Source: Ruminococcus sp.
GTDB lineage: Bacteria > Bacillota > Clostridia > Oscillospirales > Acutalibacteraceae
Assembly: GCA_017404145.1 (NCBI GenBank)
Contig: JAFRCW010000046.1
Coordinates: 1-64,000 of the forward strand
Direction: 5' to 3'
DNA length: 64,000 bases
Below, piece by piece: positions 15,228 to 24,002 of this stretch. The notes beneath the pieces are model-generated. The model was not told the DNA's origin and did not search any database. It was given only the letters and a program-made list of their open reading frames with translations. A program made the position numbers and the translations under genes. Numbering within the stretch: the stretch's first letter is position 1; each line of letters begins with the position of its first letter.

Positions 15228-16548
15228 TTCTCCTCCTTTCCGCATTGCGTTGTAATGCTTTTTGTCTAGCTTTTTCTTTCATCTCCGGAGTCCAGCTTTC
15301 TTTGCGTGATTTATGCTCCCATACTACATACTGAACGGAATTATCTGTAAGCGTATAGCGTAGATGAAAATGTCCCGTAACCTCAATTTCAGAAATGTGT
15401 TCTAAGATGATCTTTCTATTTAGAGTATTTGTTCTTAAAACTTCTTTGGTTTTCTTAATTAATATCTCTTCAGGCACTTGCTGAGAATCACAAAAACTCT
15501 TTCCGAAATCGAAAAAGGTTTTGCATATCCATACAGGCTTTCCGTGACTAGACGAGTTAGAATATCTCCTACGGAAAGTATATCCACATAATCCGCACCG
15601 TAGTATACCTGAAAACAGATAGCCCATTTGCTTGTTTCTGGAGTTATCCATTGTTTTGCAATATGCTTCTTGCCTTCGTTTGATCTCATCATTTACTGCG
15701 TTAAAGATTGATTGTTCAATAATTGGTTCATGACTGTGTTCTATAAAATATCGCCTGATTTCACCATTGTTGGTTTTATGTCTTTTTGTCCTGAAATCAG
15801 GACGAAATGTTTTTTGTAGGAGCAAATTTCCTGCGTATTTTTCATTCCGCAGAATACTACTTATAACATTTGGTTGCCAATAATCAGAGTATCTTGGTGG
15901 GATTTTTTCGTCATTTAGCTTTTTGGCTATTGCTGTAATACCCATACCTGACAAATAGTCATTAAAAATCATCTTTACAATTTCTGCTTCCTCCGGCACT
16001 ACGACCATTTTGCCATCTATCAATCTGTAGCCAAGCATATCTCCAACCCACGGCTCGCCGTTTTCAAACTTCTTACGGATGCGCCATTTCTGATTCTCGC
16101 TGGCGGAGCGGGCTTCCTCTTCTGCGTGCATTGCTAACAGGGTAAGCATAAGCTCGCCATCAGGACTGATACTGTGCATATTCTCTTTTTCAAAGAATAC
16201 GTCTATATCAAGAGCTTTTAATTCGCGGACTGTTTCAAGTAGTATAACCGTATTTCTAGCAAAACGGGTAATGGATTTGGTAACGACTAAATCTATTTTT
16301 CCGTTGCGGCAGTCCTCCAGCATCCGCTGAAATTCAGGTCGGTTGATGATGGTTCCCGAAATGCCGTTATCAGAATATATATCTACAAGCTTCCAGTTTG
16401 GATGTTTTTTGATATATTCCTCATAATAAGCTTGTTGCGCCTCTAATGAGTGAAAGGCGGCATCTTTATCAGATGATACACGGGCATAAGCTGCTACACG
16501 GATTGTTTTTTCTTCTTGTGGTTTTGCGGGTATTTCTGTTATTTTCAT
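15220..16548 (-). CDS. Large serine recombinase (first of an overlapping pair)
   Basis: The protein has 442 residues from ATG 16548, which follows AGAGGTGAT; the frame can be extended seven codons to a GTG with no ribosome site. The nucleophile is Ser25 in AAYARVSSDKDAAFHSLEAQ. TKSITRFARNTVILLE and the recombinase domain with GYRLIDGKMVVVPEEA follow. A zinc ribbon CGLCGYTFRRRYS ... CKTFFDFGKSFCDSQ lies near residues 310-350. It is about 40 percent like its downstream partner by eye, so the pair arose by old duplication. The two may act as a hetero-oligomer, as proposed for other tandem serine integrases. Confidence 0.9.
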   Translation of the reverse strand: MKITEIPAKPQEEKTIRVAAYARVSSDKDAAFHSLEAQQAYYEEYIKKHPNWKLVDIYSDNGISGTIINRPEFQRMLEDCRNGKIDLVVTKSITRFARNTVILLETVRELKALDIDVFFEKENMHSISPDGELMLTLLAMHAEEEARSASENQKWRIRKKFENGEPWVGDMLGYRLIDGKMVVVPEEAEIVKMIFNDYLSGMGITAIAKKLNDEKIPPRYSDYWQPNVISSILRNEKYAGNLLLQKTFRPDFRTKRHKTNNGEIRRYFIEHSHEPIIEQSIFNAVNDEIKRRQEAYCKTMDNSRNKQMGYLFSGILRCGLCGYTFRRRYSNSSSHGKPVWICKTFFDFGKSFCDSQQVPEEILIKKTKEVLRTNTLNRKIILEHISEIEVTGHFHLRYTLTDNSVQYVVWEHKSRKESWTPEMKEKARQKALQRNAERRRNE

Positions 16549-16602
16549 GAATATCACCTCTGTCAACACACATTCAACCTCTGTTGGGTAAAACAGTCAA
16601 GT

Positions 16603-16893
16603 CTATTTTTCAATGATTCTGAAATTCTGCCTACGCCATTTGGTGCGGCAATAGGTAGAGCAAAATTTTGCATCGCTTCTCATGCCATCAGGCAGCGGTC
16701 TATGGCAGCATTTACAGATCGGCGCTGCTGTTTTTTCATCCTTTGTTTTGCGCTTGCCAAAAGCTTTATAGCCCTTTCTGCGACAGATGGATTTTACCGT
16801 ATTCATAGACAGCTTCAGTTCATTAGCGATAAAGCTATACGGATAATTCAAGCTACGCAGAATAGCGATGACTTCTAATTCTTCGGCTGTCAT
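16603..16893 (-). CDS. Small HTH/zinc-ribbon protein, putative recombinase regulator
   Basis: Translation from ATG 16893, behind GGAAGGATA, gives 96 residues. Residues 1-45 form a sigma-region-4-like helix-turn-helix (ELEVIAILRSLNYPYSFIANELKLSMNTVKSICRRKGY). Residues 58-90 hold a zinc-knuckle-like cluster (CKCCHRPLPDGMRSDAKFCSTYCR). Proteins of this build are commonly found just upstream of tandem serine recombinases. A role as transcription factor or directionality factor is inference. The gap to the recombinase is about 55 bases. Confidence 0.75.
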   Translation of the reverse strand: MTAEELEVIAILRSLNYPYSFIANELKLSMNTVKSICRRKGYKAFGKRKTKDEKTAAPICKCCHRPLPDGMRSDAKFCSTYCRTKWRRQNFRIIEK

Positions 16894-16962
16894 ATTATCC
16901 TTCCTTTCCATAGTTTTGTTTTGGTTATCCCCAGCCCTTTAAGACTGGGGATATAATGTACT

Positions 16963-17286
16963 TTACACTCCAATGATGCGTATTCTATCCTCACCGTAAA
17001 CAACGCCAAGTCCTGAGCCGCAATCCCAGTTAACAAATATCGTTCCGACATCGTCAATAAAATCAACAGTCCCGCGGTCACCGGGCTTAAGCTTGCTATA
17101 CGGATCATCCATCGAAATCAGCTCGATTCGGGTTCCTTTGGGAAAACGCTCCCTTAGACAAGCGACGGTTTCTTTCTTAGGTAACGGATTCACTTGCTTC
17201 TTCACCTCCGGTTGGCGCTCCGTTTCGCCATGCGCTGTTCCCTGAAAGGTGACGAAGCAAAATCTTTCGGGTTTGCTTATACTCAT
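16963..17286 (-). CDS. DUF4314 domain protein
   Basis: A 107-residue protein whose C-terminal 70 residues (FPKGTRIELISMDDPYSKLK, then GDRGTVDFIDDVGTIFVNWDCG) match the DUF4314 family, a small beta-barrel domain found in conjugative and integrative elements. The function is unknown. The first 35 residues are encoded inside the 3' end of the upstream gene in another frame (110-base overlap). The long overlap makes the true start uncertain; a later start would leave the domain intact. Confidence 0.75.
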   Translation of the reverse strand: MSISKPERFCFVTFQGTAHGETERQPEVKKQVNPLPKKETVACLRERFPKGTRIELISMDDPYSKLKPGDRGTVDFIDDVGTIFVNWDCGSGLGVVYGEDRIRIIGV

Positions 17287-17851
17287 CGCCCTTCATACCG
17301 AGCTGTACCAGAAACAGGCGCATTGTAAATTTGTCATTGTTGCCGTCATACGGTTTTACAGTGATTCGCTTTCGTTCCTGTGCCATGCGGCAAAGAGCAA
17401 ACACTAAATCGCTGTAGGCTTTCGCCTCGCCGTCTTCACCATAAACGGTAAACCATGGAAAGCTGATCTTGTCGTCTGATTCTTCAAGCGAGATTATATT
17501 TGCCTGAAAGGCACGTTCAAATAAAGCGGCTTTATTGCAGATGATCTGCCTGAGACGGAGTAAAGCATCCGGGGTAACTGTGTCCTTTGGAATACTGATA
17601 GTCAGAGCGTCTCCCTCAACGGATTCCGGGACAAAGCCCTGTTCTTTCAGCAGACTGATAAGCCTGTCCAGTACATCTTTTGTCATACCTGTAGGACAAA
17701 TAACTGCGCCGGTTTTGTCTACGGTATAGTTGCCAACCTTATATGCAAAGGTGGGTGCTTTAGCGTATACTGGCTCCCATAGGGTGATTTTGCCTAACTC
17801 ATACGCCAAACGCTTTCTTCCTTCGCCTGTGGCATTGTAACGGATAATCAT
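17177..17851 (-). CDS. Conserved mobile-element protein (virulence-protein-like)
   Basis: A 224-residue soluble protein of the kind often labelled virulence protein in integrative elements of gut Firmicutes. The N-terminus IIRYNATGEGRKRLAYELGKI is characteristic, and FTMRLFLVQLGMKGDEYKQTRKILLRHLSGNSAWRNG near the C-terminus is the most conserved part. No catalytic motif is visible. It directly follows the DUF5049 gene (TAATAATG junction) and overlaps the DUF4314 gene, so these three form one translational unit. Confidence 0.7.
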   Translation of the reverse strand: MIIRYNATGEGRKRLAYELGKITLWEPVYAKAPTFAYKVGNYTVDKTGAVICPTGMTKDVLDRLISLLKEQGFVPESVEGDALTISIPKDTVTPDALLRLRQIICNKAALFERAFQANIISLEESDDKISFPWFTVYGEDGEAKAYSDLVFALCRMAQERKRITVKPYDGNNDKFTMRLFLVQLGMKGDEYKQTRKILLRHLSGNSAWRNGAPTGGEEASESVT

Positions 17852-17853
17852 TA

Positions 17854-18033
17854 TTACACTTCCTCTCCAGTCATAATGAAATGAAAATACTTGCTGCGGT
17901 TTTCCTCGATATACACGACCAGCTCATAGTAGCCCTCACGATTAGCGATATACTGCACCGCATTGGAATCCAGCATATTGGTTTCACCGCTGTCGCGGAT
18001 CGCAAGGATCTGGCTTTTGACTTTTTCCGTTAT
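17854..18033 (-). CDS. DUF5049 protein with a non-canonical start
   Basis: The frame reads TEKVKSQILAIRDSGETNML, then NREGYYELVVYIEENRSKYF and FHFIMTGEEV, typical of DUF5049, a roughly 60-residue protein of integrative elements. No ATG, GTG or TTG is available before the conserved part: a TGA lies four codons upstream and the only candidate is ATA at 18033, about 10 bases after AAGGAG. An ATG right after that box opens a different frame that stops after 19 codons. So either ATA is used or a one-base change broke the start. It ends in TAATAATG, touching the next gene. Confidence 0.65.
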   Translation of the reverse strand: MTEKVKSQILAIRDSGETNMLDSNAVQYIANREGYYELVVYIEENRSKYFHFIMTGEEV

Positions 18034-18076
18034 ATTGAATCATCTCCTTTTAATGTGCTATGCAACAAATGTTGCA

Positions 18077-18304
18077 TTAGATAGATTTTTTGAGCTTTCT
18101 GATACTCACAATGCGGATATGGAACGCTGCAAGCTCCACCGGCTTTGTCTGTATTTCAATGCTCGTTTGGTCTTTGAGTTCAGCCCGAAACACAAAGTTC
18201 CCGATATGCTCCAGTTTAGCAATATCGTACTCGGTTTCTAAAGCTGATCTCAATCCCAGACCGTCATTCGCGACCTTTAGCCCAATCAAGCCGCTGTTTT
18301 GCAT
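18077..18304 (-). CDS. Small hypothetical protein
   Basis: A 75-residue protein with a strong AAGGAGG before ATG 18304. It reads as a small mixed alpha/beta domain (NDGLGLRSALETEYDIAKLE, then IEIQTKPVELAAFHIRIVS) with no motif I recognise. It is part of the leftward gene run between the replication-relaxation gene and DUF5049. The plus-strand frames here are shadows. Confidence 0.6.
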   Translation of the reverse strand: MQNSGLIGLKVANDGLGLRSALETEYDIAKLEHIGNFVFRAELKDQTSIEIQTKPVELAAFHIRIVSIRKLKKSI

Positions 18305-18396
18305 GGTATGTGCCTCCTTTCTTGTTTTGATTGATATTCGTGGCGCTCCCGAGGGAGCACATTGGTTTGTTTTCGTTTTTGTTTAGAATAGGCGTT

Positions 18397-19416
18397 TTAC
18401 AGAAGTTCATTGCTGTTTATATACTGCCTAATCATCTTCTCCAGTTCATCCGGCGTAATAACAAGGAACATTTTCGGGTGACCCTTAATGCTTTCACGAA
18501 TGCATTGTTTGATCTTCTCTTTGCGAGCCTTGTCCTTCACTACCCAAGTAACAATCGGGAAGACGCCGGTTTCTTTCTGTTCAATACCGGTGTAGAAATA
18601 CTCTAAATAGGCGTTGCACTTGTCTATAATCTGCGATGATGATTCTGTGCTGAGATCTATTTCTATAAACCAGCTGTCCTCATATTTTTCATAGCTCGTG
18701 ACAACAAAGATATCAGGTTTCAGATAGCGCACCCGTCCATCCGTTTTGTATTTACGCCAGCAGGACGGCTCGGTATCAACTGCCTCTAGAGAAAGGTCGT
18801 GACTGTTGCGACAAATCAGCGTTAGCTGTACCACGCACTCGGCGATAGAGAGCGTATGCTCTAGAAACATCGGCGAAGGCTCAGAAAAACGTTTTCGTTT
18901 ATGCTCGCCCGGAGTGTTAAGGGTCAGCAGTCTGTACCCGGCTTCGGTGAGATACCAGATTTGTACCGAGGAGCCGCCCTGATACCCGCCGATCCGTCTC
19001 GCCAGCGGACGAATCAATCCATGATCGGATAGGCGTTTTAACAATAGATTCTGATTCCTCGTCCGTGAAGTTTTGGTAGAGCAGTTGGTAAAGTACAGCC
19101 TACCTACCTGATCGGAAGTTAAGAAACGGTATTTTCTGAGAGCCTGTAATACTGAGAGGTCTCTGGCAGATAATCGTTCCTCCAACTTCTCCAGTTGCGC
19201 CCTTGTCAACCTTATCTTTTTAGCAGGGGCGGCACCCGCCGCTGAGTTAGGTGGTATCCCTTGAAAAGGGGTAGAGTCATCTCCGTTATATTGGTTGTTT
19301 TGGCTTTCCGTTGCCGTTTTTGTGCTTCCAAAGTCCAAGCGACCGGATGGGCGGTTGGATGCCGCAAAAACAGAGGTGAACGCTTGACTTTCGCTGTTAT
19401 TGTTATTTGGTTTCAT
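18397..19416 (-). CDS. Replication-relaxation family protein
   Basis: The protein has 339 residues from ATG 19416, which has AAAGGAAT upstream and overlaps the end of the preceding frame by a few bases. After a low-complexity Asn/Ser-rich leader of about 80 residues comes a winged-helix domain (LSARDLSVLQALRKYRFLTS, then DQVGRLYFTN, about 82-200). An acidic domain follows with KPDIFVV and WFIEIDLSTES, which resembles a nuclease-like core (D-x-E-x-D). This is the Replic_Relax family (PF13814), named from plasmid proteins thought to help DNA relaxation or initiation. It sits directly behind the coupling-protein gene. Confidence 0.8.
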   Translation of the reverse strand: MKPNNNNSESQAFTSVFAASNRPSGRLDFGSTKTATESQNNQYNGDDSTPFQGIPPNSAAGAAPAKKIRLTRAQLEKLEERLSARDLSVLQALRKYRFLTSDQVGRLYFTNCSTKTSRTRNQNLLLKRLSDHGLIRPLARRIGGYQGGSSVQIWYLTEAGYRLLTLNTPGEHKRKRFSEPSPMFLEHTLSIAECVVQLTLICRNSHDLSLEAVDTEPSCWRKYKTDGRVRYLKPDIFVVTSYEKYEDSWFIEIDLSTESSSQIIDKCNAYLEYFYTGIEQKETGVFPIVTWVVKDKARKEKIKQCIRESIKGHPKMFLVITPDELEKMIRQYINSNELL

Positions 19417-19417
19417 A

Positions 19418-21559
19418 TTATTCCTTTCTCTTTCTCCCAATAGGGCTGTTAATTATGTTAGGGTCCGGTTGTGGTTCTTGCTTTGTCATCATCTGAATTA
19501 GCTCGGCTTCTGTCTGCTCTGCCGGTACGCCGTAACGCTTCATACTCTCGGCTTTGAGTTCAGCCGCTAAGCGTAAGGGTGGTGACGGCGGCAAGGTCTG
19601 TCCGCTAATCCAGCCGGTGCTTCTGCCGCCTGACTGAAACGAAGTATAGATGTGGTATCTTGGTAAGCTCATAAAGTCCAAGGCTTGAAGCTCAGGAGCC
19701 TGTGCCGCCATATCCTTTGCATCATCTGAATTTAGTCCAAAGATAATCTTGTTGCGACAGTTGGCGTCAATCCCTGCTTTGATATCCGGCGGTAGCTGTC
19801 CTCTGTACTGATGAGCGACTGTATATGCTACGCCTAGTCCTCTCGCTTGAGCTAATGCGTCGCTGAATGATGTAGGCAGGGCAAGATAGTCCTGAAGCTC
19901 GTCTATGTAGATAGAAACCATATGTCGTTTTTCCGGCGGTAATTTCGCCCGTGACAGCGCCAGCGACCATGTTAGCCCTACGATAAGGCTGCCGAGCAGC
20001 TTTGCCGACTCCACGCCGATAATGCCGCGATTCAGCGGTACTAAAACAATCTTCCGTTTATAAAAGAGATCTGTTAGCGAAAACCTCGGTTCTGACTGTC
20101 CCAGCACATTCCTTAGCCCCGGTCTGTAGGTGATTTGCCTGAGCTTGTTGAGAACCGGGGCAATCTCCGTTCGGCGTTCCGAGTCCTTCATCGCCTCATA
20201 ATGCTCCCAAAATGGTTGGAGGGCTATTTGGTCGTTCACTTGTGAAGTGATACGTTTGCGGAAGCTCTCGTTCATCAGGAGCTGTGGGAGCCACAGCAGA
20301 TTTGCACCTTTGACTTGCGCCAGTGTCAGCAGTGCGCCGGATAAAATGTCAGCTGATCTAATACCCCAGTTCTGAGAAAAGATTTCTTGGAAAACAGCGA
20401 GAATAGAGTCAGCGGTGAGTGATGGGTCTTGGCTATATGCTAAAGGGTTAAAACCAACCGGAGAAGGATCGGACGGATCTAACACGACAACGTCATCCTT
20501 GCGCTCGTCAGGAATTTGCTCCAGAATATCTGTAACAAGATCAGCTTTTGGATCAATCACCAACACGCTTCGTCCGGCTTTAATATCTGACAGGATCAGG
20601 TGTTGCATAGTTGTTGACTTACCTGAGCCGGTGGGACCGAGTAGTGAAGTGTGCTCCAAAGCGTCTTTGGGTGAAATACTGAGTTTCCTATGATCATTGT
20701 CAGTTGAAACAGCAAACACACGGCTGTTTGTATTGTTGGTTGGCTCTTTATACTATTTCGGTGGTAATAACAACTTCGGGTGTAAGCTGGGCGTGCCGGG
20801 GATTTCTTCCTCTCCGGCAGGAAGCAGCATAAAACATGCCGCTTCTTTTACCGATAATCTTAGCGGCATTCTCCAAGGTAAAGCCATGTTGTTGAGATTT
20901 TCCGGCGACTCTTTCTCAGCATGGATATGTACCCCTGCTGATTCCAACGTCCGCATAGCAGAAACGATATTATTCAGCCTTGTCGTTGTATGCTTGCCGG
21001 TCATTCCGATGCGAATCATAGTATCAAAGGTATACTGATCAGCTTTGTCTTTTGCTGAACGGCGACACTCTTGTGAAGCGGTTTTGACGTTACCGAGTAT
21101 GGCATCAAGCCAAGTAGAATTTGGATCAGGCATATCCTTTGGAACGGTCTTCGGGGCGAAAGCCGCCCCGAAGATGATTTGTACGACGCATTCTGTGTCA
21201 GTTCTCGCCCCAAGCATAGCGGCAAGTATCGCTCGGATCATTGCTGATGATACATCGGTGTTGAGAGATAGCACTGGTTTTGAGATGCGGACTTTCCTCG
21301 CATCTTGTACAAAATCTCTGCACTCTGCTTTAGCAAACTGAACTTCGCTATGTGCCTTGAAAACCTCTTGTACCTTGCTGATGGATTTCTTCGGCGTTCC
21401 AAGCATATATCTCACTTTGCCGTTTTTACAGCGTACCTCCCACACGATAGCTCCACGCGATGAAAGGGTAGCGATATTGGTAAGAATGCTGTGTAGAGTC
21501 TCCGCCTCATACGGACGCTGTATAAAAGTCTCATGAAAGATGATATCCTTAGTAATCAT
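19418..21559 (-). pseudogene. VirD4/TraG-like coupling ATPase interrupted by an in-frame TAG
   Basis: One frame runs from ATG 21559 to TAA 19418 (about 712 sense codons) but contains TAG at 20753-20755. The first part (268 residues) is the N-terminal domain, ending HPKLLLPPK. The second (YKEPTNNTNSRVFAVST ...) carries Walker A GPTGSGKST, VLVIDPKADLV, a Walker B-like VSIYIDELQDYLA and VAHQYRGQLP, as in type IV coupling proteins that feed relaxase-DNA to the channel. The downstream part has only a weak GTG start with no ribosome site. A single base change (for example TGG to TAG) explains the stop. TAG ends other genes nearby, so general recoding is unlikely. The element may therefore be unable to transfer by itself. 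Confidence 0.8.
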
Positions 21560-21770
21560 CGTGATCCCTCTTGTGTTTGTAAACGCGATACCCGATAACG
21601 ACTGCGCCGCAGATTACGGCAATAATCAGTAGAGGGATTTTGACGGAGAGAATAGACTCTACGCCCAGCTTGATAACGAAACCGAGGACTGCGAAGATGA
21701 TAATGCCTTCTACGATACGACTGAGCAGCCCGCGCTCCGTAGGCTCGTCTTTGTCGTCTTTTCTTTTCAT
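21549..21770 (-). CDS. Small two-TM membrane protein
   Basis: A 73-residue protein with two hydrophobic stretches (residues 17-40 and 44-62) and a charged C-terminus (YRVYKHKRDHDDY). Its ATG overlaps the stop of the MT-A70 gene (ATGA) and its own end overlaps the coupling-protein start by 11 bases, so it belongs to the transfer operon. Small membrane proteins at this position may belong to the transfer channel; that is inference. The ATG at 21774 opens a different, shadow frame. Confidence 0.65.
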   Translation of the reverse strand: MKRKDDKDEPTERGLLSRIVEGIIIFAVLGFVIKLGVESILSVKIPLLIIAVICGAVVIGYRVYKHKRDHDDY

Positions 21771-22423
21771 ACATTTACACCTCCTCCTTGTTCGTCACTG
21801 TCCTTTTCAAATGAATACTTGGGAACTGGGTATCCGGGAATGAAGAAGTCAGCTCCGCCCTCAGTTTCCGATCCCCAACACAGCCATTTCTGATTGCTTG
21901 ATGGGCGCTTACGGCAGAAAAGTTCCATATACGGAGGGTCGCACAAGCGTTCTATAATCGGAATAAATTCTCTCGGCTTCTCGCTATGTATGGTTGTCGG
22001 CATGATCCCCCAGTTCATTTGGGAGTGATTATTAAACTTGACTTTTCCGCGTGTCGCCACGACACATAGCTCAGTACACTGGCGGAGATATTGAGAACCG
22101 AGCCCTAGTTTAGCTTTACACCATACATAGTAACCGCGATAGGTAAAGCCTTGTTCATTAATGACTTTCAGAGCATCCGGTAAACAGGAATTTGTTGTCC
22201 ACAACCACAATGTACAATTATCTGCAGCGAGATCTTTAAGTGGGAATTTTAGAATGCGATCCATAGACATTAGGTCATATTTTTCAATGGCACCAAAATG
22301 CCCACCCTGTCCTTTTGACCATGGAAAATCTACTAATATCGTAGCCACTTTAGGAATTGCAGGAATATTCTCAGGTACGCGATAATCATTTGGCGCTTCT
22401 TTCTCGATCTTATGTTTTGGCAT
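21767..22423 (-). CDS. MT-A70 family adenine methyltransferase
   Basis: A 218-residue protein with the MT-A70 (PF05063) pattern: catalytic D32-F-P-W35 (variant of DPPW), TLWLWTTNSCLPDALKVINEQ for AdoMet and nucleotide contact, YVWCKAKLGLGSQYLRQCTE, KPREFIPIIERLC and a final KWLCWGSE. Members put an N6-methyl group on adenine in DNA or RNA. No restriction enzyme is nearby, so this is a solitary methyltransferase. In mobile elements it may protect the DNA or tune its own regulation. The F in place of P in the catalytic motif occurs in this family. Confidence 0.85.
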   Translation of the reverse strand: MPKHKIEKEAPNDYRVPENIPAIPKVATILVDFPWSKGQGGHFGAIEKYDLMSMDRILKFPLKDLAADNCTLWLWTTNSCLPDALKVINEQGFTYRGYYVWCKAKLGLGSQYLRQCTELCVVATRGKVKFNNHSQMNWGIMPTTIHSEKPREFIPIIERLCDPPYMELFCRKRPSSNQKWLCWGSETEGGADFFIPGYPVPKYSFEKDSDEQGGGVNV

Positions 22424-22510
22424 AAATTATTTGTCTTCCTTTCCAAAATATGTTTTAAATTCATTTCCGTTGTTTATACCATGCTTCATTAAAGTGAATA
22501 TTGGTGGGAA

Positions 22511-22545
22511 CGTCAAAAAGTGACCGAAAAGGTTACTTTTTGACG
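22511..22545. terminator. Strong hairpin upstream of the MT-A70 gene
   Basis: A 15-bp stem with one G-T pair (arms 22511-22525 and 22531-22545, AAAAGT/ACTTTT inside CGTC/GACG) and a five-base loop. It lies between the 3' end of the small-protein gene at 22591 and the MT-A70 start. The A/T tract inside the stem lets it work as a bidirectional terminator or attenuator. Confidence 0.6.
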
Positions 22546-22590
22546 AAATCTATCCTTTTGCAGATACACTTCAAGGAAAAAGCGATATAA

Positions 22591-22920
22591 TTAATCGTGG
22601 CAATTGATATCAATTGCTTCCCAAGTGGTAGCTTTTGACGACTGTCTGTCTGCGATTCCAGTCATTTCATGTAGCGCAACTATTCCCATAAGGTTGATCT
22701 TGAATTTTTCGGTAGCTGCTTCATATAATGCTTGATTTTTTGCCGAGTCAATATCGCATAAATATACATCGGGGATATTTTGGCAATCATTCGAACAAGC
22801 ATCATCTTCAACTTGTTTTTCTTTCTTCTTTTTCTTAGGTTTATACAGGCTACCCAAAAGCCAGCCCATTCCTCCCTGAGCAACCAGCCCGAGAAAAATC
22901 GCAAGCGGATAATCAACCAT
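22591..22920 (-). CDS. Small membrane-anchored hypothetical protein
   Basis: The start ATG 22920 has GGGGGTGAT upstream and overlaps the stop of the preceding gene (TAATG). The protein has 109 residues: one N-terminal transmembrane helix (PLAIFLGLVAQGGMGWLLGSLY), a lysine-rich stop-transfer stretch (KPKKKKKEK), then an acidic soluble part. This type-III membrane orientation suggests a cytoplasmic C-terminal domain. The family is not recognised. Confidence 0.55.
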   Translation of the reverse strand: MVDYPLAIFLGLVAQGGMGWLLGSLYKPKKKKKEKQVEDDACSNDCQNIPDVYLCDIDSAKNQALYEAATEKFKINLMGIVALHEMTGIADRQSSKATTWEAIDINCHD

Positions 22921-23213
22921 TACCAATCACCCCCATTAAGCTCAGAGATACACCAGTTCACATAGCTTTCGACAATGCGGCGATAATCAGCAGTGCCGGC
23001 AGGTGCTTCTCGGATGTATCTTTCTTCTGCCAAAGCAAGGATAGCGGTATTATCAAGAGCAGTTTTTGCCAAAGCCGCTTTGAGGGTGCCGCGAAAAGCT
23101 TGGAGTTCGGCAAGCTGATACATACCATCAGCTTGCGGGTTGACAATGAATGTGTTGTTTCCAACAGAGGTAAGCGCATTGGTTGAGCGATAAGTTGTTA
23201 ATTCGTTTCTCAT
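22920..23213 (-). CDS. Conserved element hypothetical protein
   Basis: A 97-residue protein with AAAGGAAAAC before ATG 23213. It is soluble and mostly helical (YQLAELQAFRGTLKAALAKT, TAILALAEERYIREAPAG, YRRIVESYVNWCISELN), with no motif I can name. It is coupled to the next gene through a TAATG overlap. Confidence 0.6.
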   Translation of the reverse strand: MRNELTTYRSTNALTSVGNNTFIVNPQADGMYQLAELQAFRGTLKAALAKTALDNTAILALAEERYIREAPAGTADYRRIVESYVNWCISELNGGDW

Positions 23214-23244
23214 AATAGTTTTCCTTTCATAGATAGTTTTGTGA

Positions 23245-23296
23245 ATAAAAAAAGACGGCAGGGGATATCCAATCGTGGGTATCTTTCCTGCCGTCT
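23245..23296 (-). terminator. Rho-independent terminator (leftward)
   Basis: AGACGGCAGG (23253-23262) and CCTGCCGTCT (23287-23296) form a 10-bp stem. On the minus strand it is followed by a run of T (the A-tract at 23247-23253). It ends the transcript of the gene at 23321-23545, so the operon that follows must have its own promoter or accept readthrough. Confidence 0.8.
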
Positions 23297-23320
23297 ATGC
23301 GATCTCAAAGATAATTGTGT

Positions 23321-23545
23321 TTATTCGATTGTTGATGTCAGATGATGGATGTCTTTGATCGGCTCATCATCATCCTCGTTGATAATACGAATGCTGCCGT
23401 TACCGTACAAGAGAATGTAGGTATACACCGTTTTCTTTCTAATTGCGACAACCCAAATGCCATCTTCGTAAAAGGCTTCACAGATAAAGCTGCCATTAGA
23501 GTTGCGAATCTGGTTTTCATTACTATCCATAATACTCAGCCCCAT
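23321..23545 (-). CDS. Small hypothetical protein
   Basis: A 74-residue frame, or 69 if the internal ATG at 23530 is used. The sequence (NGSFICEAFYEDGIWVVAIR, VYTYILLYGNGSIRII) looks like a small all-beta domain. A terminator follows directly, supporting that it is transcribed. No family is recognised and neither start has a strong ribosome site. Confidence 0.5.
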   Translation of the reverse strand: MGLSIMDSNENQIRNSNGSFICEAFYEDGIWVVAIRKKTVYTYILLYGNGSIRIINEDDDEPIKDIHHLTSTIE

Positions 23546-23577
23546 TACTAATTATTGTTTGTCTTAATATCGTTTTG

Positions 23578-23787
23578 TTAGCTATTGGAGATTGCTACTG
23601 CCATAGTTTTAACATACAGCTCGGCATCAATGTCGTTGTTTGCACACCATATGGCAATTAGCATAGACATGACTGTACCGAACTGGTCACAGGGGAGTTC
23701 TTTGACAGCCATGTAGATATCTTCGGTTAAGGTTTTCATCTTACTGATGATAAGATCTTCAGCAAGACTGTCTTTTTGATTGGTCAT
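23578..23787 (-). CDS. Small helical hypothetical protein
   Basis: A 69-residue protein with AAAGGAC upstream of ATG 23787. It is helical throughout (DLIISKMKTLTEDIYMAVKE, GTVMSMLIAIWCANNDIDAE) and shows no recognised motif. It lies upstream of the 23321 gene with a 32-base gap. Confidence 0.55.
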   Translation of the reverse strand: MTNQKDSLAEDLIISKMKTLTEDIYMAVKELPCDQFGTVMSMLIAIWCANNDIDAELYVKTMAVAISNS

Positions 23788-23917
23788 GAATAATTGTCCT
23801 TTCTGCCTCGGCGCCGGGACTATGAATTGTTTCTCTTGAGAACATCTTCATTTTACTGCGCCAAAAAATTAAGGTCAATATAATCGGCGAGTTGCAGAAA
23901 ATAGCAGAAAATAGCAG

Positions 23918-23946
23918 AAAAAAGAGCCTGCATCAACCGCAGGCTC
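23918..23946 (-). terminator. Rho-independent terminator (leftward)
   Basis: GAGCCTGC (23924-23931) and GCAGGCTC (23939-23946) form the stem, and on the minus strand TTTTTT follows. It lies about 55 bases after the 24003-24893 gene. Just beyond is a triple direct repeat of GCAGAAAATA (23894-23923, last copy GCAGAAAAAA). Confidence 0.8.
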
Positions 23947-24002
23947 AGTTGGACGAATCCTTTTAGAGAGACATCCGTTCTGTTTGTCGAATCAAGCATA
24001 AC

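Noticed and set aside
20753..20755. TAG as pyrrolysine or general amber recoding
   Set aside because: Other genes in the window end in TAG (recombinases at 7353 and 15220) and no pyl genes are seen, so a nonsense mutation is simpler.
21767..22423. Restriction-modification system
   Set aside because: Only the MT-A70 methyltransferase is present; no nuclease lies within reach.
23894..23923. CRISPR-like repeat
   Set aside because: Three copies of a 10-base unit without spacers and no cas genes; it is a short tandem repeat before a terminator.
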